Shown one piece after another: positions 33,104 to 41,612 of a DNA stretch of 64,000 nt. The notes under the pieces were generated by a model that saw only the letters and a list, made by a program, of their open reading frames with translations, ran no database searches and had not been told where the DNA came from. Made by a program: the position numbers and the translations under genes. Position 1 is the stretch's first letter; every line of letters begins with the position of its first letter. Source of the stretch: an uncultured Collinsella sp. (GTDB taxonomy: Bacteria; Actinomycetota; Coriobacteriia; Coriobacteriales; Coriobacteriaceae); NCBI GenBank assembly GCA_902497025.1, contig CABVDJ010000003.1, positions 62,001 through 126,000 on the forward strand, read 5' to 3'.

Positions 33104-34546
33104 CTACTGCGCGTCCGCCATAGTGTCGGCGAGCTCCTTGTACCAGAGTGCCGACTGCTTGATGTAGCGTTTTTGCGTGTCGAAGTCGATGTAGAACAGG
33201 CCGTAGCGCTTGTTATAGCCGTTGGCCCACGAGAACTGGTCCTGCAGGCTCCAGATAAAGTAGCCCTGGACGTCGACGCCCTCGGCGCGCGCCCGGAGCA
33301 CCTTCTCCATGTGCTGGTCGACAAAGTCGATGCGCTCGGGATCGGCGACGATGCCGTTTGCGTCGGGCTCGGGGTCCTTGTGGCCCAGGCCGTTTTCGGT
33401 GATATAGATGACGGGGAGGTTGGGATAGGTGGCGCTGATGTGCTTGAGCGTGTCGTAGAGGCCTTGCGGGTAGATGAGCCAATCCCAGTCGGTGGTGGGG
33501 ATACCCGGCATATCGACCTGCTGCCCGACGCCCTTAAACTTAAAGCACGAGGTGCCCTTGTCTCCGGTGCCGTTAAAGCTGTTGGTGGACTCGCCATCGT
33601 AGGCGGCGATAAACGCCGACTGATAGTAGTTGAGGCCGAACATATCGTTGCGGGGCGCCGCCTTGGCGAGCTCCTCCATGTCGCTGTCCTCAACCGTAAG
33701 CGTGGCGTTGTTGGCACGCAGAATCTCGTTGATGAGTGAGAGGGTGCGCGCGGAGTAGTGACCCAGGAAGGCGCCGTCCATGATGAAGTCGGTGTAGAAG
33801 GCGTTGTACAGGTCGGCGGCGTGCTGGTCGGCGGGCGAGTCTGTGGCAGGATATGCCGGCGTCAGGACGTTGACCATGCCAATGCGTCCGCCCAGGTGCT
33901 CGGTCTCGTCAAGATCCTTATACAGGTTGACGGCGCGGGCGTGGGCAACGAGCTCGTTGTGCTGGCTCTGGATGCCGCTCGTCACATCAAAGTGATGGTT
34001 GGGCGGGAAGTTGCCTTGGATGTATTGGGAGTGCGAGAGGCTGATGAGCTCGTTGATGGTGAACCAATTCTTGACCTCGCGGAACTCGCGGAAGCAGAAC
34101 TCGGCATAGCGCACATAGGCGTCGACGGTCTTGCGGTTGAGCCAGTCGCCCTGGTTGAACAGGGCGGCGGGGGAGTCAAAGTGATGCAGGGACACATAGG
34201 GCTCGACGCCATACTTTTTGCAGCAGGCGAACAGCTCGTGGTAGTGCTTAACGCCCTCGGCGAGGGGCTCGGCATCGTCGCCGTTGGGGAAGATGCGGGT
34301 CCAGGCGATGGACACACGGATGGCGTTGAGTCCATGCTCGGCAGAAAGGCGGATATCCTCCTCGTAGCGGTTGTAGAAATCACTGGCCGGGTCGGGCAAA
34401 AAGCGACCCTGGGCGACAAGGTAATCGTCCCACATGGTCTTACCCTTGCCTGCCACCTTCGTGGAACCTTCCGTTTGGTACGCGGCGGTTGCGGCGCCCC
34501 AAACAAAGCCCTTCGGCAGCTGCTGTACGCGGTTTAGCAAAGACAT
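33104..34546 (-). CDS. lacG: 6-phospho-beta-galactosidase, GH1 (module 2)
   Basis: The protein has 480 residues. GH1 catalytic motifs are FTINEL (acid/base) and YITENGLGHKD (nucleophile). LacG-like blocks are SDFYNRYEEDIRLS, NGTGDKGTSCF, TDWDWLIYPQGLYD and FSWANGYNKRYGLFYIDFDTQ. It is the most divergent of the three GH1 enzymes here (the sugar-side loops differ), so it may prefer another beta-galactoside phosphate. Two ATGs lie six bases apart; the second (34546) has better spacing to GAGGG. It is the first gene of module 2. Confidence 0.88.
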   Translation of the reverse strand: MSLLNRVQQLPKGFVWGAATAAYQTEGSTKVAGKGKTMWDDYLVAQGRFLPDPASDFYNRYEEDIRLSAEHGLNAIRVSIAWTRIFPNGDDAEPLAEGVKHYHELFACCKKYGVEPYVSLHHFDSPAALFNQGDWLNRKTVDAYVRYAEFCFREFREVKNWFTINELISLSHSQYIQGNFPPNHHFDVTSGIQSQHNELVAHARAVNLYKDLDETEHLGGRIGMVNVLTPAYPATDSPADQHAADLYNAFYTDFIMDGAFLGHYSARTLSLINEILRANNATLTVEDSDMEELAKAAPRNDMFGLNYYQSAFIAAYDGESTNSFNGTGDKGTSCFKFKGVGQQVDMPGIPTTDWDWLIYPQGLYDTLKHISATYPNLPVIYITENGLGHKDPEPDANGIVADPERIDFVDQHMEKVLRARAEGVDVQGYFIWSLQDQFSWANGYNKRYGLFYIDFDTQKRYIKQSALWYKELADTMADAQ

Positions 34547-34666
34547 ATGCATACACCCTCTCGTCTCGCTGTTCGATATTGTGCGTTTGCGCTCAGGAGG
34601 CTCCTTGGTTAGCGTTCAGCGGTGAAAAAGCCCGATAAACACTATCTTAAAATGATTAGAACCAAA

Positions 34667-34836
34667 ATGAGCACGTGAACATTTGACAATGAGCACGTTA
34701 ACATCCGGCTGGGATGTATAGAAACAAAACAACTTCAAACAGCCGCGAACGGTTGTATTTGTTCGGTAAGCGGTTTTGATTGACAGAAGTTTTCATGTTG
34801 TGGTATATGGCTCGGGTATCATGAGCACGTTATCAA
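34667..34836. promoter_or_regulatory. LacI-type operators of module 2 (three sites)
   Basis: Sites reading ATGAGCACGTGAACAT, ATGAGCACGTTAACAT and ATGAGCACGTTATCAAT lie near 34667, 34690 and 34820, between lacG2 and lacI2. Confidence 0.7.
34747..34773 (+). promoter_or_regulatory. 21-bp direct-repeat box (site 4)
   Basis: GAACGG (34747-34752) and AAGCGG (34768-34773), 15 bp apart, lie between the outer LacI operators of module 2. Confidence 0.6.
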
Positions 34837-34887
34837 TGTATGTACGATGCGCCATGGGCGCGGGGAATAGTTGGGAAGCAGGTTAGC

Positions 34888-35925
34888 GTGGAAGGCATGG
34901 CTCAGCAGACAAGGAATGGTCATTCGGCGAGCGCGGCAGAAGTTGCGGCGCTCGCTGGCGTGAGCCGCCAGACTGTGTCTCGCGTGGTCAACGGTATGCC
35001 CAACGTGACGGAAAAGACGCGCAAGCGTGTGCTGGCCGCCATGGAAGAGCTGGGCTTTCGTCCCAATTTTGCTGGAGCGGCGTTGCGCGGCGGGTCGTAT
35101 CGTTCTATTGGCCTGTGCATGTACAACATCACACGTGTCGGTAACCTGGCGACGCTCGAGGGTATCATGCAAGCGGCGCGCGAGCACGATTTTGCCGTCA
35201 CTATGATCGAGATGGGCGGCGACAAGCCCTATACACTTGCCGATGCCTCGCGCCGCATGGTCGAGCGACCCGTCGACGGCATGATTCTCAACATGAACCG
35301 CATGGCTCCCGATTTTGAGGAGTTTGTTCCCCAGCCGGGAGTGCGAACGGTCATCCTGTCCATGTATGCGCATCCGCGCTGCACGACGATCGACTCCGAC
35401 CAGTATGGTTCGTGCGAGCTGTTGACCAATTATCTGCTGGAACATGGTCACTCGAATATGCGGTTTGTGGCGGGTCCGGAAAACTCGATTTCCTCGCGTT
35501 TTCGTGAGGCCGGTTGGCGCGATACGCTGGGTCGTGCTCATGTCGATGCCGCTCCGATGCTGCGTGGCGATTGGAGTGCGGACAGTGGATACGCCATGGG
35601 CGAGCGGATTGCGGCCGAGGTGCTTGCCGGCGGGTCGCAGGCGCCGACTGCCGTGCTTGCGGCAAATGACCAGATGGCGCTGGGCGTTATCGCCGCGCTC
35701 GAGAACGCGGGCCTGTCCGTGCCCGACGACGTGAGCGTGGTTGGTATCGACGACGCACTCGAGGGACTTGTTCCTCACAATCGGCTGACGACGCTGCGAT
35801 TTGATTTGCGCGGTGTCGGTAAGCTTGCGTTTGAGGCGGCGATTGGAGAGAGCTCGTCTATCGAGGCGATTCATGTGCCGAGTACGCTGGTCGAACGCTC
35901 GACTGTTAGGGACATACGGGGTTAG
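34888..35925 (+). CDS. LacI family regulator (module 2)
   Basis: The protein has 345 residues. Helix-turn-helix SAAEVAALAGVSRQTVSRVV, hinge NFAGAALRGGSYRS, and sensor segment SVVGIDDALEGLVPHNRLTT. GTG 34888 is chosen for its AGCAGG at 5 nt; ATG 34897 is possible. It is divergent from the lacG2-lacE2 operon and presumably binds the ATGAGCACGTTAACAT sites. The recognition-helix residues are RQ. Confidence 0.9.
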   Translation: MEGMAQQTRNGHSASAAEVAALAGVSRQTVSRVVNGMPNVTEKTRKRVLAAMEELGFRPNFAGAALRGGSYRSIGLCMYNITRVGNLATLEGIMQAAREHDFAVTMIEMGGDKPYTLADASRRMVERPVDGMILNMNRMAPDFEEFVPQPGVRTVILSMYAHPRCTTIDSDQYGSCELLTNYLLEHGHSNMRFVAGPENSISSRFREAGWRDTLGRAHVDAAPMLRGDWSADSGYAMGERIAAEVLAGGSQAPTAVLAANDQMALGVIAALENAGLSVPDDVSVVGIDDALEGLVPHNRLTTLRFDLRGVGKLAFEAAIGESSSIEAIHVPSTLVERSTVRDIRG

Positions 35926-35939
35926 GTCCTACTCCGTTT

Positions 35940-36077
35940 GTCTCGATTTGTAACAGGTAGACGGTCAAAAGCGGGCTACGTGTTACAGATTTAGATTCTT
36001 CGGAAAGAGCAATCCTGTTCGTCTCAATCTGTAACAGCTAGGACCAAAAAACTCGGCTAGATGTTACAGATCGAGAC
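35940..36077. repeat. Palindrome array cluster C (2 units, 81-bp period)
   Basis: Units at 35940-35996 and 36021-36077, one of each core type, lie 14 bp after the lacI2 stop and 116 bp beyond the lacG3 stop. Confidence 0.8.
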
Positions 36078-36097
36078 AAACGGCTCCCGACCAGCCC

Positions 36098-36146
36098 AAA
36101 AACAAAAAGACCGGGGGCGGCGCGCCGTGTGACGTGCCGCCCCCGG
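36098..36146 (-). terminator. Terminator of lac module 3
   Basis: CCGGGGGCGGC/GCCGCCCCCGG is followed on the minus strand by T-rich sequence. Confidence 0.8.
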
Positions 36147-36192
36147 CTGAGAAATGGGGACAGGTTGTGTGAGCGGGCAACCCCGCCAGCCA

Positions 36193-37632
36193 CTAGTCCA
36201 GACGACGGGTCTGCGCCACGTGCTTGTACCAGTAGGCGCTTGCCTTGGGCGTGCGCTTCTGGGTTTCAAAGTCAACGTAAAAGAAGCCGTAACGCTTGTT
36301 GTAGCCATTGGTCCAGGAGAACTGATCCTGCAGGCTCCACAGGAAGTAGCCGCCCACGTTGACGCCCACCTCCATGGCCTTGAGCAGCCAACGCAGGTGC
36401 TGCTCGATGTAGTCGATGCGCGGCTGGTCGTCCACAAAACCGTCCTTGTAGGGGTCCTTGTAGCCCATGCCGTTCTCGGTGATGAAAATCTGCTTGTAGT
36501 TGGGGTAGCGCTGCTTAATGTAGACGAGCAGATCGAACAGGCCCTCGGGATAGATGATCCAGTCCCAGTCGGTGGTGGGGATGCCAGGCTTGTTCACATG
36601 CTCGCCAATACCCTTAACGCGCCAGCGGCCAGTGCCCTTCTCGCCCGTACCGTTGTGGTGCAGGTCGTTCTCGCCGTCGTAAGCCTTCAAGAAGCGGCAC
36701 TGGTAGTTGTTAACGCCCAGGTAGTCGTTGTAGAGCGCGGCCTCGCGCATGATTTCCAGATCCTCGTCTAGGATCTCGATGGTGCCGCCCGAGACGGCAG
36801 CCAGGCGGTTGGCGCACTCGAGGGTGTCGGGCGCATAGTCGCCGCGGAAGGTGGCGTCGAGCAAGAACTGGTTTTGCAGCACGTGCTCGTTGTTGGCGGC
36901 TTTGATGTCGGCGGGGTCGTTCTCGTTGAGCGGGTACTTAAACTCCAGCGACTGGATGACGCCGATTTTGCCCTTAAAGCCGCCGTTGTGGAAGGCCAGC
37001 ACGGCCTTGGCGTGGGCGAGCATCATGTTGTGCTCGCACTGGAAGGCCTCGGCCAGATGCGCCTTGACGCCACCGGGGAAGGTGCCCTCGATGTAGGTGT
37101 TGGAGGCGTCGGCCCAGATCTCGTTAAAGGTGAACCAGTAGGTCACCTGGTCGGCGTACTCCTTAAAGCAGAAGGTGGCAAAGTCCACAAAGGCGTCGAT
37201 GGTCTCGCGGTTGAGGAAGTCGCCCTTCTCAAAGAGGGGAAGCGGCGTGTCAAAGTGATGCAGCGTGACGAACGGCTCAACGTGGTGCTTGTGGCACTCG
37301 GCGAAGAGATCGTGGTAGAACTGGACGCCCTCGGGGTTGATTTCGCCGGTGCCGTTGGGGAAGATGCGGCTCCAGGCGATGGAGAGGCGAATGCCGTTGA
37401 TGCCGAACTCCTCGCACAGCTCCAGGTCGACGGGGTACTGGTTGTAGAAGTCCGAAGCGGGATCGGGGGAGAAGCGCCCCTGGGCCTCCAGAAAGTCGTC
37501 CCAGGCAACCTTGCCCTTACCGTGAGTGCGGGTCTCGCCCTCTACCTGGTAGGCAGCGGTGGCGCCGCCAAAGACAAAGTCCTCGGGAAACTGCGCGGGC
37601 GGGTTGGTGACGCTAGCAGGATTAACGGACAT
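36193..37632 (-). CDS. lacG: 6-phospho-beta-galactosidase, GH1 (module 3)
   Basis: The protein has 479 residues, closest in this window to the module 1 enzyme (shared start GGATAAYQVEGETRTHGKG). Catalytic motifs are FTFNEI and FITENGMGYKD. LacG blocks SDFYNQYPVDLELC, NGTGEKGTGRW and TDWDWIIYPEGLFD are present. It lies 66 nt downstream of lacE3. The ribosome site is weak, so translation may depend on lacE3. Confidence 0.9.
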   Translation of the reverse strand: MSVNPASVTNPPAQFPEDFVFGGATAAYQVEGETRTHGKGKVAWDDFLEAQGRFSPDPASDFYNQYPVDLELCEEFGINGIRLSIAWSRIFPNGTGEINPEGVQFYHDLFAECHKHHVEPFVTLHHFDTPLPLFEKGDFLNRETIDAFVDFATFCFKEYADQVTYWFTFNEIWADASNTYIEGTFPGGVKAHLAEAFQCEHNMMLAHAKAVLAFHNGGFKGKIGVIQSLEFKYPLNENDPADIKAANNEHVLQNQFLLDATFRGDYAPDTLECANRLAAVSGGTIEILDEDLEIMREAALYNDYLGVNNYQCRFLKAYDGENDLHHNGTGEKGTGRWRVKGIGEHVNKPGIPTTDWDWIIYPEGLFDLLVYIKQRYPNYKQIFITENGMGYKDPYKDGFVDDQPRIDYIEQHLRWLLKAMEVGVNVGGYFLWSLQDQFSWTNGYNKRYGFFYVDFETQKRTPKASAYWYKHVAQTRRLD

Positions 37633-37656
37633 GATGATCCAATCGTCTAAATCGAA

Positions 37657-37688
37657 GGGCCAGCCGGTCTTGGATGGTCGGCTGGCCC
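37657..37688 (-). other. Intercistronic hairpin lacE3-lacG3
   Basis: GGGCCAGCCG pairs with CGGCTGGCCC in the 66-nt gap between lacE3 and lacG3, without a T-run. Confidence 0.55.
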
Positions 37689-37698
37689 TGGGCGTTAC

Positions 37699-39474
37699 TT
37701 ACTTCGAAAGTTGCTCACTCACGAAGGCGAGAGACTTGTCGCCGTTCTGGGAGAGCTCGATGTACTGCTTGCCACGGCAGGCGACGCACTTGTTGCCCAC
37801 GCGCTCACAGTCCTTCTGCAGGTCGGCCAGGTAGCTTGCGGCCTGCGGGGCCAGGACGACCAGGTCAAAGTCGGGGAGCATGTCCACGTGGTTGCCATAG
37901 GCCTCGGCAGCGGTCTCGAGGTTAATGCCGCGCTCCTTGGCGGCCTTGGCCAGCGCGTTGGCGAGCAGGCCCGAGGTTCCGCCGCCCTGGCAGAGCACGA
38001 GCACGCGCTTGCCGTTGAGGTCGCTGGCGGTCGTTGTCTCGGCAGCGGGTGCTGCGGAAGCGGCGGGGGAGTCGGCCTTCACGGCCTCGGCAGCAGCGCC
38101 GGCGGCAACGCTCTTGGCGTCAGCCTTGCCCTGGAAGGCATCGTTGAGCTTGGCGGCTTTCTCGGCGTTCTTGGCGGCGAGCTCCTCCTGGGAGATCTCG
38201 GCCTCCTCGGCGCACTTCTGGGCGTCATAGGCACGGAAGAACGGATAGTACAGGGCAAAGTCGACGACCAGGATGATGGCGAGCATCACAAAGGCGAGCG
38301 GCTGGAAGCCCAGGCCCATGATGGTGCCGATGGGGCCGGGGACGGTCCAAGGCAGGGTGTACATAAAGCCGTTCATGCCCAAGAAGTCGATAAAGATCTT
38401 GAGGATCCAGATGTTGGCGATCGGGGCAAAGACAAACGGGACAAAGAAGACGGGGTTGAGCACGATGGGTGCGGCGAACAGCAGCGGCTCGTTGACGGCA
38501 AAGCAGACGGGGACGATGGCGGCCTTACCGACGGCGCGCATCTCCTGAGACTTGGCCAGGAAGCAGAACATAAAGACCAGGACGAGCGTGGCGCCGGTGC
38601 CGCCCATGCAGACGACGAAGTACTGGGCACCCTGGGTCAGGACAGCGGAAGCGTGCTGGCCGGCCTGGAACGCAGCCAGGTTGTCGGTCATGTTGGCAAC
38701 GAGAGCGGCGGCGATGGCGGGCTCGACGATCGAGGGGCCGTGGACGCCCACGAACCAGAAGAGGCTCATGGCGCCGTAGATCACAGCGAGGCCGATGTAG
38801 CCATCGGCAGCGGTGAACAGGGGCTGGAACACCTGGATGACACCCTGGGCAAAGCAGAAGCCAAAAGCAGCGCGGAAGACGATGTCAAAAACCCAAAAGA
38901 CGGTGATGCAGACGGAGAAGGGGATGATGTCCTTAAAGGTCTGCGAGATGTTGGGCGGAACCTGCTCGGGCATCTTGACGGTGATGTTGCGCTTAATGAA
39001 GAACTTGTAGATGATGCCGGTCACAAACGCAGCGATGAAAGCGGTCAGCAGGCCCTTGGAACCAAGGTAGGTGGTGTTGAAACCGCTGGCAGCGTCCGTG
39101 GCGATGGTGTCGCTCGAAAGGAGCAAGAAGCCGATGATGGCCGCGCACATGCACGAGATGAAGTTGATCTGGTTGTTCTTGGGCAGATCGCGGTTCTGAG
39201 CGTCGGCGAAGTGCTTGGCCGTGGTGGCGGCGCAGGCGATGGCCAGGATGCCCATGGAGTAGTTGTAGCACTTCCACAGGGCGTTGTTGATGTCATCGGG
39301 CCAGTAGAAACCCCAGATGTTGGGGACCGAGGCTACCAGGCAGAAGATGGACGAGAAGATGATGATGGGGATGACGGAGATAAAGCCGTCGCGGATCGCC
39401 TTGAGGTACTTGTTGCGGGCGATCGCGTTGAAAAAGGGCTGGCCCTTTTCGATGATGGCGATGAGTTGCTCCAT
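37699..39474 (-). CDS. lacE: PTS lactose-family EIICB permease (module 3)
   Basis: The protein has 591 residues. EIIC carries FVGVHGPSIVEPAIAAALVA and FAVNEPLLFAAPIVLNP. The linker is Ala/Glu/Lys-rich. EIIB has VLVLCQGGGTSGLLANAL with the active Cys; the CQGGGTS loop differs from CAGAGTS of modules 1 and 2. The N-terminus also differs most (PNIWGFYWPDD). It has ribosome site TAGGAG and is divergent from the LacI at 39832. Confidence 0.92.
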   Translation of the reverse strand: MEQLIAIIEKGQPFFNAIARNKYLKAIRDGFISVIPIIIFSSIFCLVASVPNIWGFYWPDDINNALWKCYNYSMGILAIACAATTAKHFADAQNRDLPKNNQINFISCMCAAIIGFLLLSSDTIATDAASGFNTTYLGSKGLLTAFIAAFVTGIIYKFFIKRNITVKMPEQVPPNISQTFKDIIPFSVCITVFWVFDIVFRAAFGFCFAQGVIQVFQPLFTAADGYIGLAVIYGAMSLFWFVGVHGPSIVEPAIAAALVANMTDNLAAFQAGQHASAVLTQGAQYFVVCMGGTGATLVLVFMFCFLAKSQEMRAVGKAAIVPVCFAVNEPLLFAAPIVLNPVFFVPFVFAPIANIWILKIFIDFLGMNGFMYTLPWTVPGPIGTIMGLGFQPLAFVMLAIILVVDFALYYPFFRAYDAQKCAEEAEISQEELAAKNAEKAAKLNDAFQGKADAKSVAAGAAAEAVKADSPAASAAPAAETTTASDLNGKRVLVLCQGGGTSGLLANALAKAAKERGINLETAAEAYGNHVDMLPDFDLVVLAPQAASYLADLQKDCERVGNKCVACRGKQYIELSQNGDKSLAFVSEQLSK

Positions 39475-39533
39475 ACAATGCTCCTAAGAGTCGGTGGGTT
39501 AGCAACGATGGTAGCTTTTGGCGTCCGGTTGCC

Positions 39534-39819
39534 AAAATGTTGACGTTGCCATTTTGCGACACAAAAAAAGACGCGAACCGGTGGTTCCTGTGCCTGCGAA
39601 CCGTCGATTCCTTACGCGTAAACGTTTGAGCCGCCCGGTGGCTCTGTGTTTGCACAATGGCAACGTTAACATTTGGTAGACAAAAGCCGTTCGGGGAAGC
39701 AAAAATGTCGGTGAACGGTAGGTTTTGGGTGGTGAGCGTATGGTGGGGGAGGCGTTGGATATACTTGAAGACGTTTCATTTGACTGCGCAAGGTGCCACC
39801 AATGGCATCGTTGACATAG
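39534..39819. promoter_or_regulatory. LacI-type operators of module 3 (three sites)
   Basis: AATGTTGACGTTGCCATT (reverse orientation, 39536-39553), AATGGCAACGTTAACATT (39656-39673) and AATGGCATCGTTGACAT (near 39801) lie between lacE3 and lacI3. Confidence 0.7.
39713..39739 (+). promoter_or_regulatory. 21-bp direct-repeat box (site 5)
   Basis: GAACGG (39713-39718) and GAGCGT (39734-39739), 15 bp apart, lie between lacE3 and lacI3. Confidence 0.5.
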
Positions 39820-39831
39820 AAAGATCGACCT

Positions 39832-40836
39832 ATGGCCGCTGTTAAAAAATCGGTATCCGTCAAAGACGTAGCGCGCCTCGCGGGCGTCTCGGAGCAGACA
39901 GTCTCGCGTACGGTGCACGATTCGCCCAGCGTGCGCCCCGAGACCAAGGAACGCGTGCGTGCCGCCATGCGCGAGCTGGGGTATCGCCCCAATTTTGCCG
40001 GTCGATCGTTGCGCCGTGGCAAGTTTAAGACCGTCGGCGTCGCCATGTTCAACATTACCGGCACCGGCAATCTCGACCGTATGGAGGGCTTTGCCGCAGC
40101 GGCCGACAAACATGGCTATGCCATCACCCTCACTAAAGTAGACGGGCATCCGTATACCCTCGAGAGCGCATCGTCGCGCATGAGCGCACTGCCGGTGGAT
40201 GGCATGGTTGTGATTATGAACCGCATGCCGGCGGACTTTGGAACCTTCGAGCCGCTGCCCGGCATGCAGACGGTGCTCGTTACGATGTTGGAGCACCCGC
40301 TCTGTTCAACGGTCGATAACGACCAGTTCGATTGTTCGCGCCAGGTGGTCGAGTATTTGCTGGGGCAGGGACACAAGACTGTGCACTTTATCTCGTGTCC
40401 CGAGCGCTCGCTTTCGGGCATGCGGCGCGAGGAAGGCTGGCGTGAGACATTGCGTGCGCATGGCATTGAGCCCCCGCAGCTCGTGCGTGGCGACTGGACG
40501 GCGCAGAGTGGATATGCTGCCGGCCAGGCGCTTGCGGATGATCCGACCTGCACGGCCATTTATGCCTCCAACGATGCCATGGCATATGGCTGCATCCGTG
40601 GGCTCGAGTCGCGCGGGAAGTGCGTGCCCCAGGACGTGAGCGTGGTGGGTGTTGATGACAGCCTGGGCGATATCGTGCCCGATTGTCGCTTGACCACGGT
40701 GCGCTTTGACAACAAGCGCGTCGGCATGTGGGCGGTTGACAAGATTGCCGGCGCCGAGGGCGTTGAACCCGGTGTGGAGCACATGCTGTTTCCGGGCGTG
40801 CTCGTCGAGGGCGATACGGTGCGCGATGTACGCTAG
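39832..40836 (+). CDS. LacI family regulator (module 3)
   Basis: The protein has 334 residues. Helix-turn-helix SVKDVARLAGVSEQTVSRTV, hinge NFAGRSLRRGKFKT, and sensor segment SVVGVDDSLGDIVPDCRLTT. It is divergent from lacE3 and probably binds AATGGCAACGTTAACATT-type sites. The recognition-helix residues are EQ. Confidence 0.9.
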   Translation: MAAVKKSVSVKDVARLAGVSEQTVSRTVHDSPSVRPETKERVRAAMRELGYRPNFAGRSLRRGKFKTVGVAMFNITGTGNLDRMEGFAAAADKHGYAITLTKVDGHPYTLESASSRMSALPVDGMVVIMNRMPADFGTFEPLPGMQTVLVTMLEHPLCSTVDNDQFDCSRQVVEYLLGQGHKTVHFISCPERSLSGMRREEGWRETLRAHGIEPPQLVRGDWTAQSGYAAGQALADDPTCTAIYASNDAMAYGCIRGLESRGKCVPQDVSVVGVDDSLGDIVPDCRLTTVRFDNKRVGMWAVDKIAGAEGVEPGVEHMLFPGVLVEGDTVRDVR

Positions 40837-40897
40837 GGCGCGGGTCTGTTTGGGTTTCCGCTAATTGTGTTCGATATTGTTTAAATTGGTTTAAAAA

Positions 40898-40924
40898 CCG
40901 TTCACGGTCGAAAAGTGACCGTTC
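40898..40924 (-). promoter_or_regulatory. 21-bp direct-repeat box (site 6, inverted orientation)
   Basis: CCGTTC (40898-40903) and CCGTTC (40919-40924), 15 bp apart, lie 127 bp before lacF. This is the only site in reverse orientation. Confidence 0.6.
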
Positions 40925-41050
40925 ATAGCTCGAAATTACGTTTTGCGCTGTTCTTTTTTGTTTGAATGTTATTGTTTCTGTCATACACAACGCAGCGCGT
41001 ATGCCCGGACGCGATGCTCTCCATTGGTTCATATGTGAAAGGAACGCAAC

Positions 41051-41389
41051 ATGGCAACCAAAGAAGAAATCTCGATGGTTGGATTCGAGATCGTCGCATA
41101 CGCAGGTGACGCCCAGACCGATCTGCTTGCAGCGCTCGATGCTGCTCGCGAGGGTGACTTTGAGAAGGCCGAGCAGCTGCACAAGGATGCCAGCGATGCG
41201 CTCATCGGTGCCCACGACACGCAGACCAAGCTGCTTTCGCAGGAGGCCGGCGGTGGCGAGATGGAGATGACCTTCATCATGGCTCACGCTCAGGACACTC
41301 TCATGACCACTATGATCCTGGAGAAGCAGGCCCGCTTTACCATCGATGCCTACAAGCGCATTGCCGAGCTCGAGGCCAAGCTCGCCTAA
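41051..41389 (+). CDS. lacF: PTS lactose-family EIIA component
   Basis: The protein has 112 residues. The EIIA-Lac fold (three-helix bundle) is shown by EISMVGFEIVAYAGDAQTDL and the active His in TFIMAHAQDTLMT (near residue 78); MALE-like EKQARFTIDAYKRI follows. It passes phosphate from HPr to EIIB of LacE. It is the only lactose-type EIIA in the window while three LacE genes lack a partner, so it probably serves all three. It has its own promoter region with a direct-repeat box and its own terminator. Confidence 0.92.
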   Translation: MATKEEISMVGFEIVAYAGDAQTDLLAALDAAREGDFEKAEQLHKDASDALIGAHDTQTKLLSQEAGGGEMEMTFIMAHAQDTLMTTMILEKQARFTIDAYKRIAELEAKLA

Positions 41390-41416
41390 CGAGCCCTCAC
41401 AACCAAGTCCCCTTCC

Positions 41417-41450
41417 AAAAGCTCTGCCGCTACCCGCGGCAGGGCTTTTT
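41417..41450 (+). terminator. Terminator of lacF
   Basis: AAAAGCTCTGCCGC/GCGGCAGGGCTTTTT forms a stem with loop TACCC. Confidence 0.85.
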
Positions 41451-41479
41451 CTGTCCTCCTCCAAGTTGCGGTGAAATAT

Positions 41480-41524
41480 AGTCATTGGGGACGTTCTTAA
41501 ACGACTAGTCATTGGGGACAGTCT
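41480..41524. repeat. GGGGACGTTC repeat, locus 2
   Basis: Two direct partial units (GTCATTGGGGACGTTCTTAA and GTCATTGGGGACAGTCTTG) lie between lacF and the next gene. Confidence 0.7.
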
Positions 41525-41612
41525 TGGTGCGCTCCGTTCGTCCTCCCGTTCGATTTTTGCTCGGTGGGTATACTTCCTTTCGCATTAAACGCCGGACTGA
41601 GGAGGTATCCAA

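Noticed and set aside
25983..36077. CRISPR array (regularly spaced repeats)
   Set aside because: The 57-bp units are long palindromes with two core types, only 2-4 per cluster, spacers are ~23 bp, and no cas gene is present.
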